DNA of 64,000 bases from Lycocorax pyrrhopterus obiensis. Lineage: Eukaryota > Chordata > Aves > Passeriformes > Paradisaeidae. Of the stretch, positions 50,687 to 63,700 are shown one piece after another. Position 1 is the first letter of the stretch, and every line of letters starts with the position of its first letter. Where the stretch lies: assembly GCA_014706295.1 (NCBI GenBank), contig JACSVZ010000008.1, positions 19,757,659 through 19,821,658 on the forward strand, in the 5' to 3' direction. The notes beneath the pieces are model-generated. The model had not been told where the DNA came from and did not search any database. It saw nothing but the letters and a program-made list of their open reading frames with translations. Position numbers and translations under genes: made by a program.

Positions 50687-50730
50687 CTGGTGCGGTGCGG
50701 TGCAGTGCAGGGGCCGCCACCGCCGTTCCC
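50687..50730 (-). other. PPP1R3C: PPP1R3C exon 1 (probably non-coding)
   Basis: The donor CACCAG|GTAAGC at 50687 is in the position expected for the first PPP1R3C exon, whose human version ends ACCAG. The 5' edge is estimated at about 25–30 bases downstream of the TATA-like box. The exon holds the repeated word GCACC and no ATG. Read in the phase of exon 2 it would give CTAPHRT-R-MIQV, without the mammalian initiator Met. Confidence 0.6.
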
Positions 50731-50752
50731 GGCCGCGCCCGCCGCGCCGCCG

Positions 50753-50760
50753 CCTTTATG
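50753..50760 (-). promoter_or_regulatory. PPP1R3C: TATA-like box of PPP1R3C
   Basis: Minus-strand CATAAAGG is the only AT-rich word in the core of the CpG island. It sits about 65–70 bases before the exon 1 donor, so transcription would start near 50730 and leave an exon of about 40 bases. The match to TATAAA is imperfect. Confidence 0.5.
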
Positions 50761-53700
50761 GGGCCGGGCCGCGGCCCGCGGCCAAGGGGCGGCCCCGGCC
50801 GGGCGGCGCGGGGGGGCTGCGGCCGCGGACCGGCCGGGGCTGCGGGAGCCCGTCCGCTCCCGGCCGGACACACCCCCGGGCGCCTTTCCTTGCCCGGGCC
50901 CGGAGGTGCCCCTGCTCCCTCGTCCTTCGGGAAGGGCGGCAGCAGCTGCGGGCGCACAGCGGCACGCAGAGGGCTCGCGGTAGCACGCGCCTCTCCAGCA
51001 GCCAGGCAGCAAACAGGGATTCGCTGCACGGGCTTTCCGCGTGCGGCAGATGGATTGTTTCACATGCCGAAGTGAGGCTACTTCGGGGCGCTGCTAAAGG
51101 ACCTTGCCCAGTGGAACGGAAGTATGGAACAAAAGTGGAACAAAACCCGTGTTAAATTATAGGCTTCTCAGCTTCGATGGAAAGGGGCTGGGACCCTAGG
51201 TTGTAAGGTAATGCTCCCAGGGCCAGAAATCCTGGAATATAACTGCCTTTGTCCTCAGTGAAAAAGTATTTTTGATCTTTTAATGTGAATGGTGTTGCTG
51301 GCTTTTCATCTCCCACACCTGGTGATCTGTGCGCTGTCTGAGGATGACAGGACCTGCTATAGGTCCCACGTTTTATCTACTGCCTTTTTCTAGAAAAAAG
51401 GGACTGCGGAATGGTGGAAGGCAGCCCCCGCAGCATTAGCCACAGCAACACTGTGGCACTGCTGGTGTCCCGCCTCCTAGAGGCCCTGTGGCAGACAAGC
51501 CCTTGAAAAGGCTGGGGACAGCCCACGGGTGACAGTGTGCTGTCTTCTGCAGGCTGTGAGTAATCCTGCTAGAGAAGGTCCATCCCTGAGTTACTGCTCT
51601 TCAAAGATCATGTCCTGGTTGCTAACTGACTCTCTGGGTCTTCTGTGGATCAACAGTTTCACTGTCACCTTCTTGCTGCCCATCTGCTCTTTCCCAACGG
51701 CAGTAGATGACTTGCAGTCAACTTACAAGATGTGATAGGGAGTCTGTTATTTTCTGAGTTCACAGCTTTTACCAGTAGATGAGACCACATACAAATGAAG
51801 AGCAGGAGGTCCTGTGCTCTACATGTATCAAAGGGGGCTAATAGTGATGAACAGACAGACCAGGATTTTTCTGTTCTTGATTTGTGAGCAAAAGAACTTA
51901 TAAGCTCTACTGCTTATGTATGAGAAGATAGGGTATGAGCATAGCAGGTGATAAGGACACTTCCATCTTGGTTTCAAGCTACATACGAGCAGAGGGAACA
52001 AACAGCCATGAAAGGCTAGAGGCCCCTGATGAGAGATGCATGGCACATGGATCCGTATGCTGCCTTTGTACATATAATGAGAGTATTCATAGGACAGTAA
52101 CACTTCAGTTTCTTAGTTCTGCCCCTCGGTGACTGAAGTTCCTGCCTTTCGTGACAGTACCTGACATTAAGTGTCACCCAGATGAAGCCTGAAGCAGTAA
52201 CTGGCAATGCAGACAAGGCTTTGGAAGGTCCTGCTCTGTTCCCTGGAGCCAGTTACTCGGGACAACCTTCCCTGGTCCTCCGCTTCTCAAGCTGCATCCC
52301 TGCTGCTCACATTGCTCTTCCTCTCCTTTCCCTTCTCTTATCTTTTGGTGACTGCTGGCTCCCTCTCAAAGGCAGATGATATTTTCTCATTGTTTGTCTA
52401 AGAAAAGTGATAGAAAACAGCATCTGTGCATTGGAAGCTTTGCTAGTAGCCTTACTAGTTGCAAGGGGTTTATTTTTTTTTTTTGGAGAAGCTACAAATA
52501 CTTTCAGCCCCAGCCATCTACCTGCAGTAAGCCAGGCCAAACATCCCCCATGGGTATAACAGAGGACTGGACACACGGCTAGCACTTACCAAATCTCTTC
52601 TACTTGCCCATCATAAAAAAATGAGCGAATAACTCTGCAGTTTTATGAGCCTGTGCTACTTGAATCTTTGTCCACGCAGCTTCCCACACACTGCTTAGCT
52701 GGGCTGCTGTGTTATCAGGGGTCACGTGCAGCAGCTGGGGCTGCTCTATCACACTATCTGCAGGCACTAAATAACAGCTGCTCGAAACCTGTAAAAAAGG
52801 AGTCACATCAAGGCTTTGCTACACATATTTCTATGTTGCTATGTAGTAGCTCATTGCACTGTTGGTGCTATAAAGTATTCTGCTCCTGCTGTGTAAAATA
52901 CCTGTTTTTCCCAACTTGGGAAACATCATGAAAGACTGTTTAAAGTGATATGTTTAGCAAAAAAGCAGTAGTGAGATCCAGAGCCTTTCACGGGCAGATC
53001 ATTGTGCAAGTCAGTAAATACAGACTGGATACAGTAACTTTGTGCCTAATTGGTTATCTGGAGCACATTCCTGGCCGTGGACTGGTGTCCCAGCTCCCGG
53101 TTGCCAATACAAGCAGAGCGCGTTGTGCAGAGCCAGGGTAACTCTTTCCTCATCCAAGGAGGCGTGCCTGCATTAAGGCAAACTGACACGGTTATCTGAG
53201 TTAGCACAGCACTTTGTCCTGCCAGTGATGGTTCCCTAGCTGTGCTTTTTATAGAGGACTCAGGTTTCCAGATACTTTGGTTTGGCAGCTTAAAATGTAG
53301 ATCTGTCTGTCTGTCTTACCTTTCAAATAGGGCTGCTAAAATGGGAACACCAGAGGAAAAAAAAAATTACTGTCTTACTGTGCATTTGACAGCACTTTGT
53401 GGCATATCAGCTTTTCTGACACTTGCAGGTGCACAATGGCAGAAATACATTACTGGAAGAAGCACGGCTGATTATAAAATCAAGCCCCATCATAGGGGGT
53501 CGTACCTCCAACTGCTTCTGTAACAAGGAAACCCAAATTGATCACCCAGACTAGATCTTTGCCTTTTCCTGAAAAAGTGGTACATTAAATGTAGTAAGTT
53601 AATTGCAACAAGTTATCTATAGAAAACACAGTTTTATTATAGCTACCATAGTTTCACTAAACCTTAAATGTATGTTTTTAAAAACAGTTTGCAGCCTAGA

Positions 53701-56033
53701 TGGTCCAGATGTAATGTAAGGCACAAGTTCGCTTTGCAAGGCGTTCACTGAGGTTGCTCGGTGACAAACAGGCAATTGGGTTCACACTGTTCCATTCAAA
53801 AACAAATATCTGGTATTAGCTCCACAGTGAATGCTTTTATATGCAGATGGTCCTCCGGGTCTTGCCATTCTTCACCTCACCTGAACTAACCAAGGCCTTT
53901 CAATCAGCAGTTCTGAGAACAGATAATGAGTAATTGTGCCTTCCTGTCAGCTATCACACCGCAATGGGCTGCTCTGGTCATCTGTTTGCTGGCTCTTGTC
54001 ATTTTATGAGAATGAAAGAACAGCTTTTTTTCAGCCTCTGTTCTGAAACTGAGTAATTAGGCAAGGGTTTTGTGGTTTACTCTGACTTTATTACTTTCAG
54101 GTCGCTCTGCTTCTTTGCTATCCTCCCCCACACCTTCAGAAGGGAAGAAGGAAATATATTGCAGTGGAGGATATAGAAAGAGTAGAGGAGCCTTTAGCAT
54201 TTGATTAAAACCTTTTGAAGCAAAGATAAGCAAATATTTCCTCAGAGCAAAGTTAAGTCATGACCACATTTATAGGTAAAAAAGTCCAGAGAGAAAAAGA
54301 AATATCTCAATTTCACTAGCATAGTAATGCATCTCTTGAGAAATCCTTGCTGTTCGCTGGGTGGGAGAGCAATGCTAGCTCAATGCAGTTACAGTATGCA
54401 ATTGAGCAGGGAAGCTTTTGATTCGGTTTTGGGCTTGAAACTGAAGTGAATTACTAGGTCAGAGGCACTATACTGAGGTTTTAGAAAACAGAAAATGTCC
54501 ACCTTATTTTGGCTGGCACATATTTTGTTCCTGCAGCATCACGCAACACCTGTGAATGAGACAGAGCTTTAAAGTATTAAAGAACATCTGTGTAATAGAC
54601 AGGGACAATTCTGTCACACAAGGTTTACAGCAGCCTTTTTTTTTTCCTTGCATCAAGCTCTTCTGTTCAATATTTGTTCTCTGCTACTAAGACTAATCTT
54701 TGTAAATGTGAATTATCTATGAAGTTGGGTTGCTTTCATGTGACCATGAGGCAAATAGTAATTTTTCAGGTACATAGAAAGTTGGTTGAGTCTGTAAGCC
54801 TTTGAAAATTTTAAAGGACTTGTAATGATTTATCTGATGAAATACAGTGAGCAGAAGTCTTACTAAGTCTTATTATAAGGCTATATTCTTTACTTGCTTC
54901 TCAGAACCATTTGGTGAACTTTGAAAATTACTAATGGTTGTGAATATATACCAAAGAAACTAGTCCTGGGAAACTCTGTTATTGTTTTAGGGATTTCTTC
55001 AGCACCGGCACAGTCCATACAAGGAAGAAATCAATTTTTGATATTTTTAGAATTTTTATTAGCCTATTTCTCATGGCTGGGGGGGTGTTCAACCAGATCT
55101 AACATGCTACAGCCTTTGGGAACCCTTCACTGAGATACCTGTAAATTGTGGCCACTTGTTAATAGGCAAATCAGAGAAAGTCTGGGAAAAAATATTGCAC
55201 TGCCCCCACTGCAATACTGCCACAACCATCCCCTAGAGAGTGGGGCATGCAACATGCAGCCAAATGCACACGCAAGGATGGATGGGGTTTATGTTTTCTT
55301 ACAGCAACAGGACATGGGTCTAACTCTTTGGGCATTGGTAGAGGGTCTAGGTCTCATTCTATTTCAGTCAATAGTGCAAGTTCCTGCCACTCTTGGAACT
55401 TTGTAAGCTTAAATTCAAAGGCATTTAAATTTAAGGCATTTCATTGAAACTGAAACCTTTGGACTGAATTAGAAGCTAGAAATTGATTTAAAATGTCTAA
55501 TCTTGTTAAGGCTGATTAATGATAAATTAGTCAATTGTAGATGAGTCATCACTTTGAAAATGTATAGTGGAAGAGAAGTGCATTGCTTTCTGAAACAAGT
55601 GACATAGAAAAAGCAAGAAAATGTATCTCAGGCTGCTTGAATGTTTAATGTAATGTGCTGATATTAAATTCAGGATATTTTGAGCAAAATTCCTTAAACT
55701 GATTTTATGCAAAATGCAGCCTTTTAGAAGTATAATTGCTTTGCTAGTATGTAGTAGGATGAAATAAAGGCAATGCCACATTATTTATAAATTGCTGCAA
55801 CACAGAGTAAAAAGGGAAAGAAAACTGAAAGAAGGAAGAGCATAAATGTAGGTGTTCATTCTTGGAATAACCTGAACTTTCCATGAAGTTTTTTACAAGA
55901 GTGCCGAAAACAAAATACATACATATATTTTATATATGAGTATAAATTTGGCTTATAAATACAGACCAGATTCGCTTTTGAGAATGCAAAGGCTCTTCTA
56001 GATGTCTGAAATAAATGCAGTATTTCAATATTA

Positions 56034-56069
56034 AAACATTCTTTTTCTTAGAAAAACATTCTTTTTCTC
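56034..56069. repeat. Two-copy 20-base tandem repeat
   Basis: AAAACATTCTTTTTCTTAGA is followed immediately by AAAACATTCTTTTTCTCC, a near-perfect head-to-tail duplication. Confidence 0.85.
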
Positions 56070-56206
56070 CATTTTTCATGGACTTTATTTTTAACCACAC
56101 ACCCAAGGTCATTGAACCTTGATAATCTGTGACCAAGCATTTTATAAATATAAATCATGTTGCTGTGTGTAGATAATCAATGTTTATTCTCTTTTTTTTT
56201 TCCTAG

Positions 56207-56259
56207 GCCTAGGTGAAGGAATTACCTCTGCTGATGAATAGTCTTTTCCAAAGAAAACA
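56207..56259 (+). other. Exon-like segment with good splice sites (orphan)
   Basis: A long pyrimidine tract ending TTTTTTTCCTAG at 56206 and a consensus donor GTAAGT at 56260–56265 bound 53 bases. The segment has in-frame stops in at least one frame (GATGAATAG) and no recognised peptide. It may be an exon of an unannotated non-coding transcript, or chance. Confidence 0.2.
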
Positions 56260-57274
56260 GTAAGTGAAATGCTGCTTTCTGCAATTTGCTTTATGCTTAA
56301 TGCTGTGTGAACAGGCAAATGTTGGTTGAGTAGACACTTCATCAGCTATGTGGGAAGCATTCTCGTTCTTTGCAATCTCTCAAGGAAAAGTGGGATTTTT
56401 TTATCCACATGTGCACAATTCCCTACAGACTTGCAGGAGACATGTGATTATTCGATATGATTTCCATTCCCATAAAATTTATGTTGAATAAAACCTTCAT
56501 CCTGAATAGGCATTGCTATATCTGACAGCGGCCCAACTAACAGCTGCAAGATGTTCACACAGTGCTTAGAAGCCCTTGAAGGGTCTGAGTAACCCTTTTC
56601 TTGTTCTGCCACCCAAGAGACATGATCCATTTCTGTATTTTAAGTTCTCTTACAAGGTCCTTTTTGTCTTGTGTATCACAAGGGAAGAATGGGGCTTGGA
56701 AATCAGTAGAGTGAAATTCTGTGCCAAGTTTTTCTTGGTTTTTCTATGTGGGGAAAAAGCTCCCCTATGGCATAGGTCTAAGAGACGAATGAATGAACCT
56801 TTTCTCTTTCAGATTTAGTTTATTTTCTAACCATTTCAGACAAAAAATTTGAGTTTCCCAGGATCTGACCTAGTTATCCCTTTTTGGGTGCAGCATACAT
56901 ATGTGTATGAATGTATATTTCCCCACTTTCACAGGGGTCAGATTTCATGCAGACATTCACTTCATTTTTAGATTTGCTGGAAAGAATGAAGCTCTTCAAT
57001 CCAAGTGCTGTAACATCATCAGTTGTCTTTCATCCTGCAGTGGAAGGAGAAGTAGTTATGGTGCTGAGTGTAGAAAGATTTGTGGCTAAATAACGTATTT
57101 GCAATAAATTGGTTTCATTGCGTTATTCTTAGATGCTGCTTCCCAGAACACAGATGGTTTACTGTCAAAATGTGCTTGCTCCATATATGCAATAATGCTT
57201 ACAGTAATTTTTGCAAGCTTTAAAATGGTTTTAATCAGTGAGAATAAGCTTGCATGCTTCTCTGGAGAATTGCA

Positions 57275-57710
57275 GTCACAGAATAATGGAGGTTGCAAGG
57301 GGCCTTTTGAGGTCACATAATCCAGTCTCCTCCTCAAAGCAGGACTAGCCTCAAACTTAGGTCTGGCTGCTCAGGTTGCTTGTCCAGCTGAGCTTTTAAT
57401 ACCTTCAAGGACAGAGTCCACAGCTTCTCTAGAGAACCTGTGTCAGTGCTAACCACTCTTGTAATTTTTTTCTATTTATCTGTCTAGAATTCCTTTTCTG
57501 CAACATGTGACCGCTGCCTCTTTTCCTTTTGCTCTACATCTCAAGGAAAAGTCTGGCTCCATCTTCTCTATGTTCCCTCTTAGCAGTGGGAGGCTGCACT
57601 CTGACCCACTCTAACTTTTTTCTGCAAGTTAAGCAAAGTCAACTCCCTCAGTCTCACCTTCTGCAGCACATTCCAGGAAACTAACCATCTTGGTGACTTT
57701 CCCCTGCACT
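57275..57710 (-). mobile_element. CR1 LINE, old copy (minus orientation)
   Basis: The plus strand opens with a decayed reversed tail (TCACAGAATAATGGAGGTTG) and continues through AAGGGGCCTTTTGAGGTCAC, AATCCAGTCTCCTCCTCAAA and GCTGCTCAGGTTGCTTGTCC. It then has GAGTCCACAGCTTCTCTAGA, AACCTGTGTCAGTGCTAACC, GTCTGGCTCCATCTTCTCTA and CTGCAGCACATTCCAGGAAA, as in a reversed CR1 3' region extending into the end of ORF2. Strong divergence indicates an old insertion. The right edge is approximate. Confidence 0.88.
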
Positions 57711-60700
57711 TAAGGTGCTCAAATGCAAACCTAACCCCCAAATATCCCTCCTGGCTAGTTCTTTTTAACCAATTTGTGTTAACCAGGCAACTGGATGGAC
57801 TTTGTTCATTGAGCAAAACACAGCTCATGCACTAACTTCGTCTACCCTTCACTCTGCTGCAAAGGCAGGGATCTCACCTTGGTGACACTGACCTGCATTT
57901 CCTAGTCATAATGTACACTTTAAGGGTATGAGGAGTTGAGGACTTTCATCTGAAGAGAAATCACTGAGTGGGTTGGGGAGGAAAAGGAAGTCTCTTTTTA
58001 TTCCAACTAGGAGAAAGCAAAAATCTTCTCTTAACCCAGAGGTAGTCAGAAATTTTTCTTTTTAACAAAGTTCTAATGTTTAAAGGAATAAATGTCCAAC
58101 AGAATGTTTCTTGGAAATATAACATTTAAAAAAAACATGCTAAAAACAAAGCCAACCTTTCTCTTTGCCTTCATCAAGTAGTTCTATCAAGGATCCCTTT
58201 GCAGAGGATGAGATGGGACACAAAATAACACGTGGCATTGGTGGCATGGCATTCATGTCCTCCTAGGTTAGGGAAAACTCATCCTGAAGTTCCTGATCCT
58301 TTTTTACACACCCATATATTTCTCTGCAGTATATTTATGTATGCAAAGATGCATAGCTCTAACAGGAGAGGCTCAGAGAGACAGAGTCCAGTCAAGGCAG
58401 TTTTCAGCCTATTCATAGGACAGGAGCTGGCTGTCACCAAGCCATGGCCTGGTTGTATCAAATGGCTGTGATGGGAGAGGAGTGATTCTGTCCTTTGGGA
58501 GCAAGTGAGGGAATGGAGGGCAGTAAAATATTTACACAATAAATCTTTTTCCATCCCATTTAAATTACTAACTTTTTTTTTAATCTCTCTATACCCCAAG
58601 GGAAAGAAAAGTTGCTCCATTGGTAGCTTTTTTCTCAGGGCAGTAATGAAGACAGCATGAAAGAAAATAAACTCTAGTTCTGTATAAAACAGGTAGCACA
58701 GAAATGATGCATTCATTTTATTACTGCCATCATATATTACACATTTGACTTCTCCAGATAATAGCTGTATTCATAATTTATAGTCTGTGTTTGAATATCC
58801 CATGAAGAAGGTATTTAAGGAGAAACTTCTCTGCTAGTCATAGTACAACAATGTTGAAAGCAGGATGGGGTGTTGGTCAATGGAATGTCTCTCTTTTAGA
58901 AATTACACCCTATTATCAGGGCTGCTAGCTTCAAAACCAGGTTATGCATGCCCTGCAGGTGTAATACCGGAAAATAAAATTGTGTGCCTGGCCCTTTTAT
59001 GTAACACAGTGTAAGTGCAGATAGAGGAAGAGAAGTGATGATTCATTACCTGTTCATCCAAATACCAAGAATGCTGATTCACACACTACATCCTAAAGCT
59101 TCACAAGTCTAAACGCATTTTTGACTATTGTCAAATCATCTTTCTAGATACTGTGCACAAGAGCTTGGCTATGCTTTCTGTCACTGATCTTGTTCTAAAT
59201 CAAAAGGTCTAGATCACCTTTAGAGTCATTATCATTTAATGTCTCTTCCAGTGTGTCCTACTTCTACCATCCCTTGTTATAAGTTTTGCAAGTGATATAG
59301 TACTTGATTTGTCCTCTGTGTTTTCAAACAGCATATGGAACTTCAAAAATACGTGATGTAGTCGATAGCATACTACAGCTTTTTATTCCAGGCTTATGCT
59401 TGTGCCCTGTTTTTTGTGATAGCCGTATACAAAAATGAAGGCAAATTAATCCTTCTGTCAGGAAAAAGTCATTCTGTCCAAGACAGGGAGCTTCCTGGCC
59501 TCAGACATTTATGGTTTTTATTTTTACATCAGTTTACCAAAGTTAGCAAAATGTTCTTTCTACCATTTTCATCAATATAAGACAATAATCTCTATTTTGT
59601 ATAAAATGTATAAACCTGTTAGAGTTGGATGCAAAGTTGATAAAAAACAGCTGTTCCTAATGAAACTGCATGAGACCTACTCCAGTGCAAGCACATCAAA
59701 CTGGTGTGAAGCATGAATAACATCTACCATGTAAATATAAAAAGTCCCTGCCATGATTCTCTGGCTGACATTTCTAATGACATGTTCTCAGCTAAGTCAA
59801 TAGAGATATATTCTCTTGCTTTCGTGGGTCTTTGGGGTCCTCTGTTCTTAGGATAATTTCCTTTCTTTATCCATATGAATTTGAAAGAGTAATTATACTC
59901 CTGAAGATCTTTCCCTGAACAATGTTACCACACTCAGTGTGTAACCCTTACAATGCAACTAATAACAAGGGTGGGAACTCCCACTTGAAACTCCTACCAG
60001 TCTTCTCGTGATGGGGCAAGATGATGCTTAGAAACGCATTCAGTGGGATGTGTTCCAAGTTTAGGGACAATTATACTTTCACTGTGCATCATCCCCACAG
60101 CCACAATAGTTTGCAGAAATTTAACAGAGCATGGGGTTCCTTTGAATCCGTGGGTTTCTGTACTTCAGTACCAGCATAAGTTAATCAGATCCAGCAGCAA
60201 AAACCAACTCAAATCTGTTGTAATGCTGAAAAGAAATGCCATAAAAAACTTACAGGTTCATGAAGTGTTGCTTAACATTTATTTCATCTGTCCGTATTGT
60301 TTATGGAATGTCATGGAAGACATGGAAGGAGTGGCTCAGCAGACCAGCTGAGCAAACCTACTTTCCCTGCAGATTCATATTGGTGTGACTTTAACAGTGG
60401 AATGACGACATTTCCATGCCTTACCAAAAGAGTTAGATGGTCAAAGATCTGAATTAGAGCAAGAATTTATAGCAGGAAGGAAACAGGACTTGCAGATAAA
60501 CCAGACTATATACATGCCAACAACCTGTAGCCAAACGACCGTAGAACTCTTTGAGCTGCTGCTATGTCACACAGTATTTTAATTACTACCAAAATGTATT
60601 GTGTCTCCACTGTTGATATGTAGTATCAAATCTAAACCCAGTTTTCTTCCTTTCTAAGTCTTCTGAGTAGATGAGTTCAATAACCTACTGAGACTTCACT

Positions 60701-63700
60701 CTTGCAGATAATTGCCTACTCAACCACCTTAAATTTGCCTTTGCTAGCCTGGCTCAGAGGGCTGATGCAAAAAGCATATGCATGGATTTAGAGTGGGCGA
60801 GAGAGATATAACCATACATCCTGAGAAAATGCTTAGTTTGCTTGCTCTTTTTTAATCTGAAAAACAGGGCACTGATTTCCTGTCAGGGGACACTTTTGAA
60901 TAGGAATGTCTGGAATTACCTACTAAATTTGGTTTATCTTGGAGTAGGAGGCAGAGAGCAGGAGGAAATCATGATGGAAAAAAATGGATGTCAGCCTAGG
61001 AAAAAGTTGGGCTAGAGGCTCTGTATCTCAGAGGCTTTCTTCTGTCTTTGAGCAGAGTCCTGGAATGGCTATGACAAAGCCCTATTTTTATGGGGTCGTA
61101 CACTTTCTTCAAAGAGGGCCCAGAAGGGAGCACTGCCAGTCCATGTTGGTCCTTTTCTCTCATCACAAATATCATAACTTAAATGTAACATGTGCCAAGA
61201 AAGAACCAAGCAAAAATAATTTAGATACATTGTCTAAATATGAAGGGAAATTTTAAGTCTTCATAAATTCTGTATTTTCACTGCAGGCAAGTGTTTTGTA
61301 GGCACACTTGAGTTTATCTAAACATCATTACTCTGATAGAAATTCAATCTTGGGTGTTAATAAAAAAACCCCGAAAACTTTTAGTGTCCTTGAGCAGTGC
61401 TAAGCACAAGGTGTCTAATTCAGAGATGAGGTTGGCCACTGCCCTTCCTTTGCTCTGTTTCCTTCACCTTGTGCCTCAAGTGATGCAACACAAAATTTAG
61501 GTAAAGGTGACAGCTAAAATGACACGTGACATTTTAAGAGACACGTTTTCCTGACACCCTGTTCTCCTCCTACCTCTTTTTTTTTTTGTCCCTGCAGTTA
61601 GAGGAGCTGTGTTAGTCACGAGTGTCTAACAGCTCTGTGTGCCAGTCTAGGGCTGGGCTCACATATCTGCACAACAAACTCCACACTGGAAAACTCATCC
61701 CTGGACTGAGGCAAGGCAGGTCACTGGAGGGAATAGAATAGGGGACTCCGTGTGCCATCTGTGCCCAGAGGACACAAGGGGAAGAGATCAGGTTCATCCT
61801 TGCCTCCTCTCACTTGTAGCTAACAGAGGACAGGCAAGAATTGATTCAGTAAGTCTTTCTAAGTAATTTAGGGTCATGTCAGGGGTTTGCTGAAGACAGA
61901 GCAGGACTCAAGATGAACTCCTTTGTCCTGGAAAATGACTAAGAGCAGTCTTGTTCTCAGTTGCAGCTGAGAGGCAGCTTACAAGGTGAGCAGCCTGTGA
62001 GCTCCAAAGAGGTGCCTCACACAATCAGTGATTTAGTCTTACCATATGCTAACACACCAGGTGCAAAAACAAGGTTAGCGTGTCACTTGGTCTGCTGCAA
62101 ACACGTGCCAATTTGGCAGCACAAATGCACAACTATTAACATATAATTTAAAGGAAAGTGTCTACACCGTATTCAGAAGCAACTTAAAAATAGGAGAGTG
62201 TTAGTTTCATATAGATAAACTTGGAAGACTGACATAAGATAATAAAAGGCACGTAGCAAAGGAAAAGAACATTCAAATAAATCCCTGCAGGTCACTGTGG
62301 CCCTGCTTTGAATTCCTTCTGAATTTAGCCTGGAGTGTCCATGCCCACGTCAAGTGGTCGTTTGTACACAGCACAACACAACCGGTCCAAGCTAAGCTTC
62401 AAACAGAAAAACAAATTCCATTATCTCTTTCATATTTTTCCTTGTTAATCACTTGATAACTTAAAACCTTCCAATAGCTGACAGAAAATTTGCTAGTTAA
62501 GAAGTTGTTTAGAGATCCCTGAAATGAAAGATAGAATGTGAAATGAACACCAGTCAAGGTACCAAGAAATTAAGGAAGGTCTTTCTCTGTGACAGTCCCT
62601 GGAAAGGTTGTTATTGTTTGGGGCTTTTTTTTTGCAAACATACTTTTTCCTACAAGAGAAGGAATATAATTCTTCCTATTAAGTAGCCATGAAGAGCAGA
62701 TAATTGTCAGACACTGGTGAAAATATTTCCGCATCACCTCCCAAAATTCAAAAAATTCTTAGACTTTTTTATATGGAGTTTTTTATTGTTTGGGATTCTT
62801 GGTTAACATTTATGTAAACAGTTTCGTTTAGTAATTTTAAGTGCTGTGGTGTTTTGCAAAAGAACAGGTTACAAAAATAGCCTGTGTGCAGAATTAAAAT
62901 TTAATTTGTTTGCCATATTTCTATTGCAGTTTTTAGCATAAAACAAGCACCATATTGGCCTGAAAAATCAAGGTCTTTCACTGATTTTAAATTTCTGGTT
63001 TGAAACTTCTTGACACATAATTCACATATGTTTATGGTGGTTTCTCTTCATTGAACTTCTTTTTCCCTAAACAATGGACAGAAGGCAGGGTTTCCAAATG
63101 GCACCATGTTCTAAGATTTATCAGGATGCTTGGCATCAGAATTAAAAAGAACAGCAGACTTTGCCATTACTCGCAATAACCACATATCCAGCTGCTTTAC
63201 ACTATTCCTCCCAATATAGACACAGAGGGGCTATATCAAGCTTTGTCACATTTTGAATTTGGAACCCCTGTCCAAAGAGTATAAAGTCACCTAAGCTTTC
63301 ACATTTGTGCTGGGAACAGCTAGAGCAGAAGCAGGGGTTTAAGAGAGGACACTGGCAATTTGCCTGGAAAAAAAAAAAAACCACAAAAAACCCCCTGCCA
63401 ATAAATCTTCTGTCTAAAGTATTTGGACAAAGTGTAACTTAGAAATTAAAAAGAATCTGTAACCAGGCAATTTCAAAATACAAACACACAATCTCGGATT
63501 CCTTGTTTCTTTGCCAAGACAAAGTATATTTCCGAAGTCAGTAACTAAAGGCTAAATCTGGTTCTTCAGGCTGCTGTCCTAAAGGAGGAGCTTCAGTGCT
63601 GTGCCAAGCTGACTTCTGTCCATACATACAGATCTCTATCTTGAGTAACACTGTGAGCTTGGCCTGTGTGGGAACATAGCTTGGAGTTCACACATTTCTG

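Larger units (their letters stand above)
50570..50990. promoter_or_regulatory. PPP1R3C: CpG island promoter of PPP1R3C
   Basis: About 420 bases with very high G+C and dense CpG, unlike anything else in the window. It includes runs such as GGGGCGGCCCCGGCCGGGCG. It covers exon 1, the presumed start of transcription and the start of intron 1. A GC box (Sp1-type GGGGCGG) is at 50786–50792, just upstream of the TATA-like box with respect to the gene. Confidence 0.9.
50991..57274. other. Upstream flank of PPP1R3C, gene-free
   Basis: No gene is recognised. T runs occur at about 52470–52482 and 54636–54647. A 20-base-period duplication of ACATTCTTTTTCT lies at about 56035–56068, and one isolated exon-like splice-site pair at 56207–56259. 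TNKS2, the next gene in human, is not here; no second CpG island is seen. Confidence 0.65.

Noticed and set aside
50462..51155. Overlapping 76–173-codon frames on both strands in the CpG island
   Set aside because: GC-rich sequence lacks stop codons in all frames. The Ala/Gly/Pro/Arg-rich products look like composition, not protein. Only the minus frame in phase with PPP1R3C exon 2 is kept as a finding.
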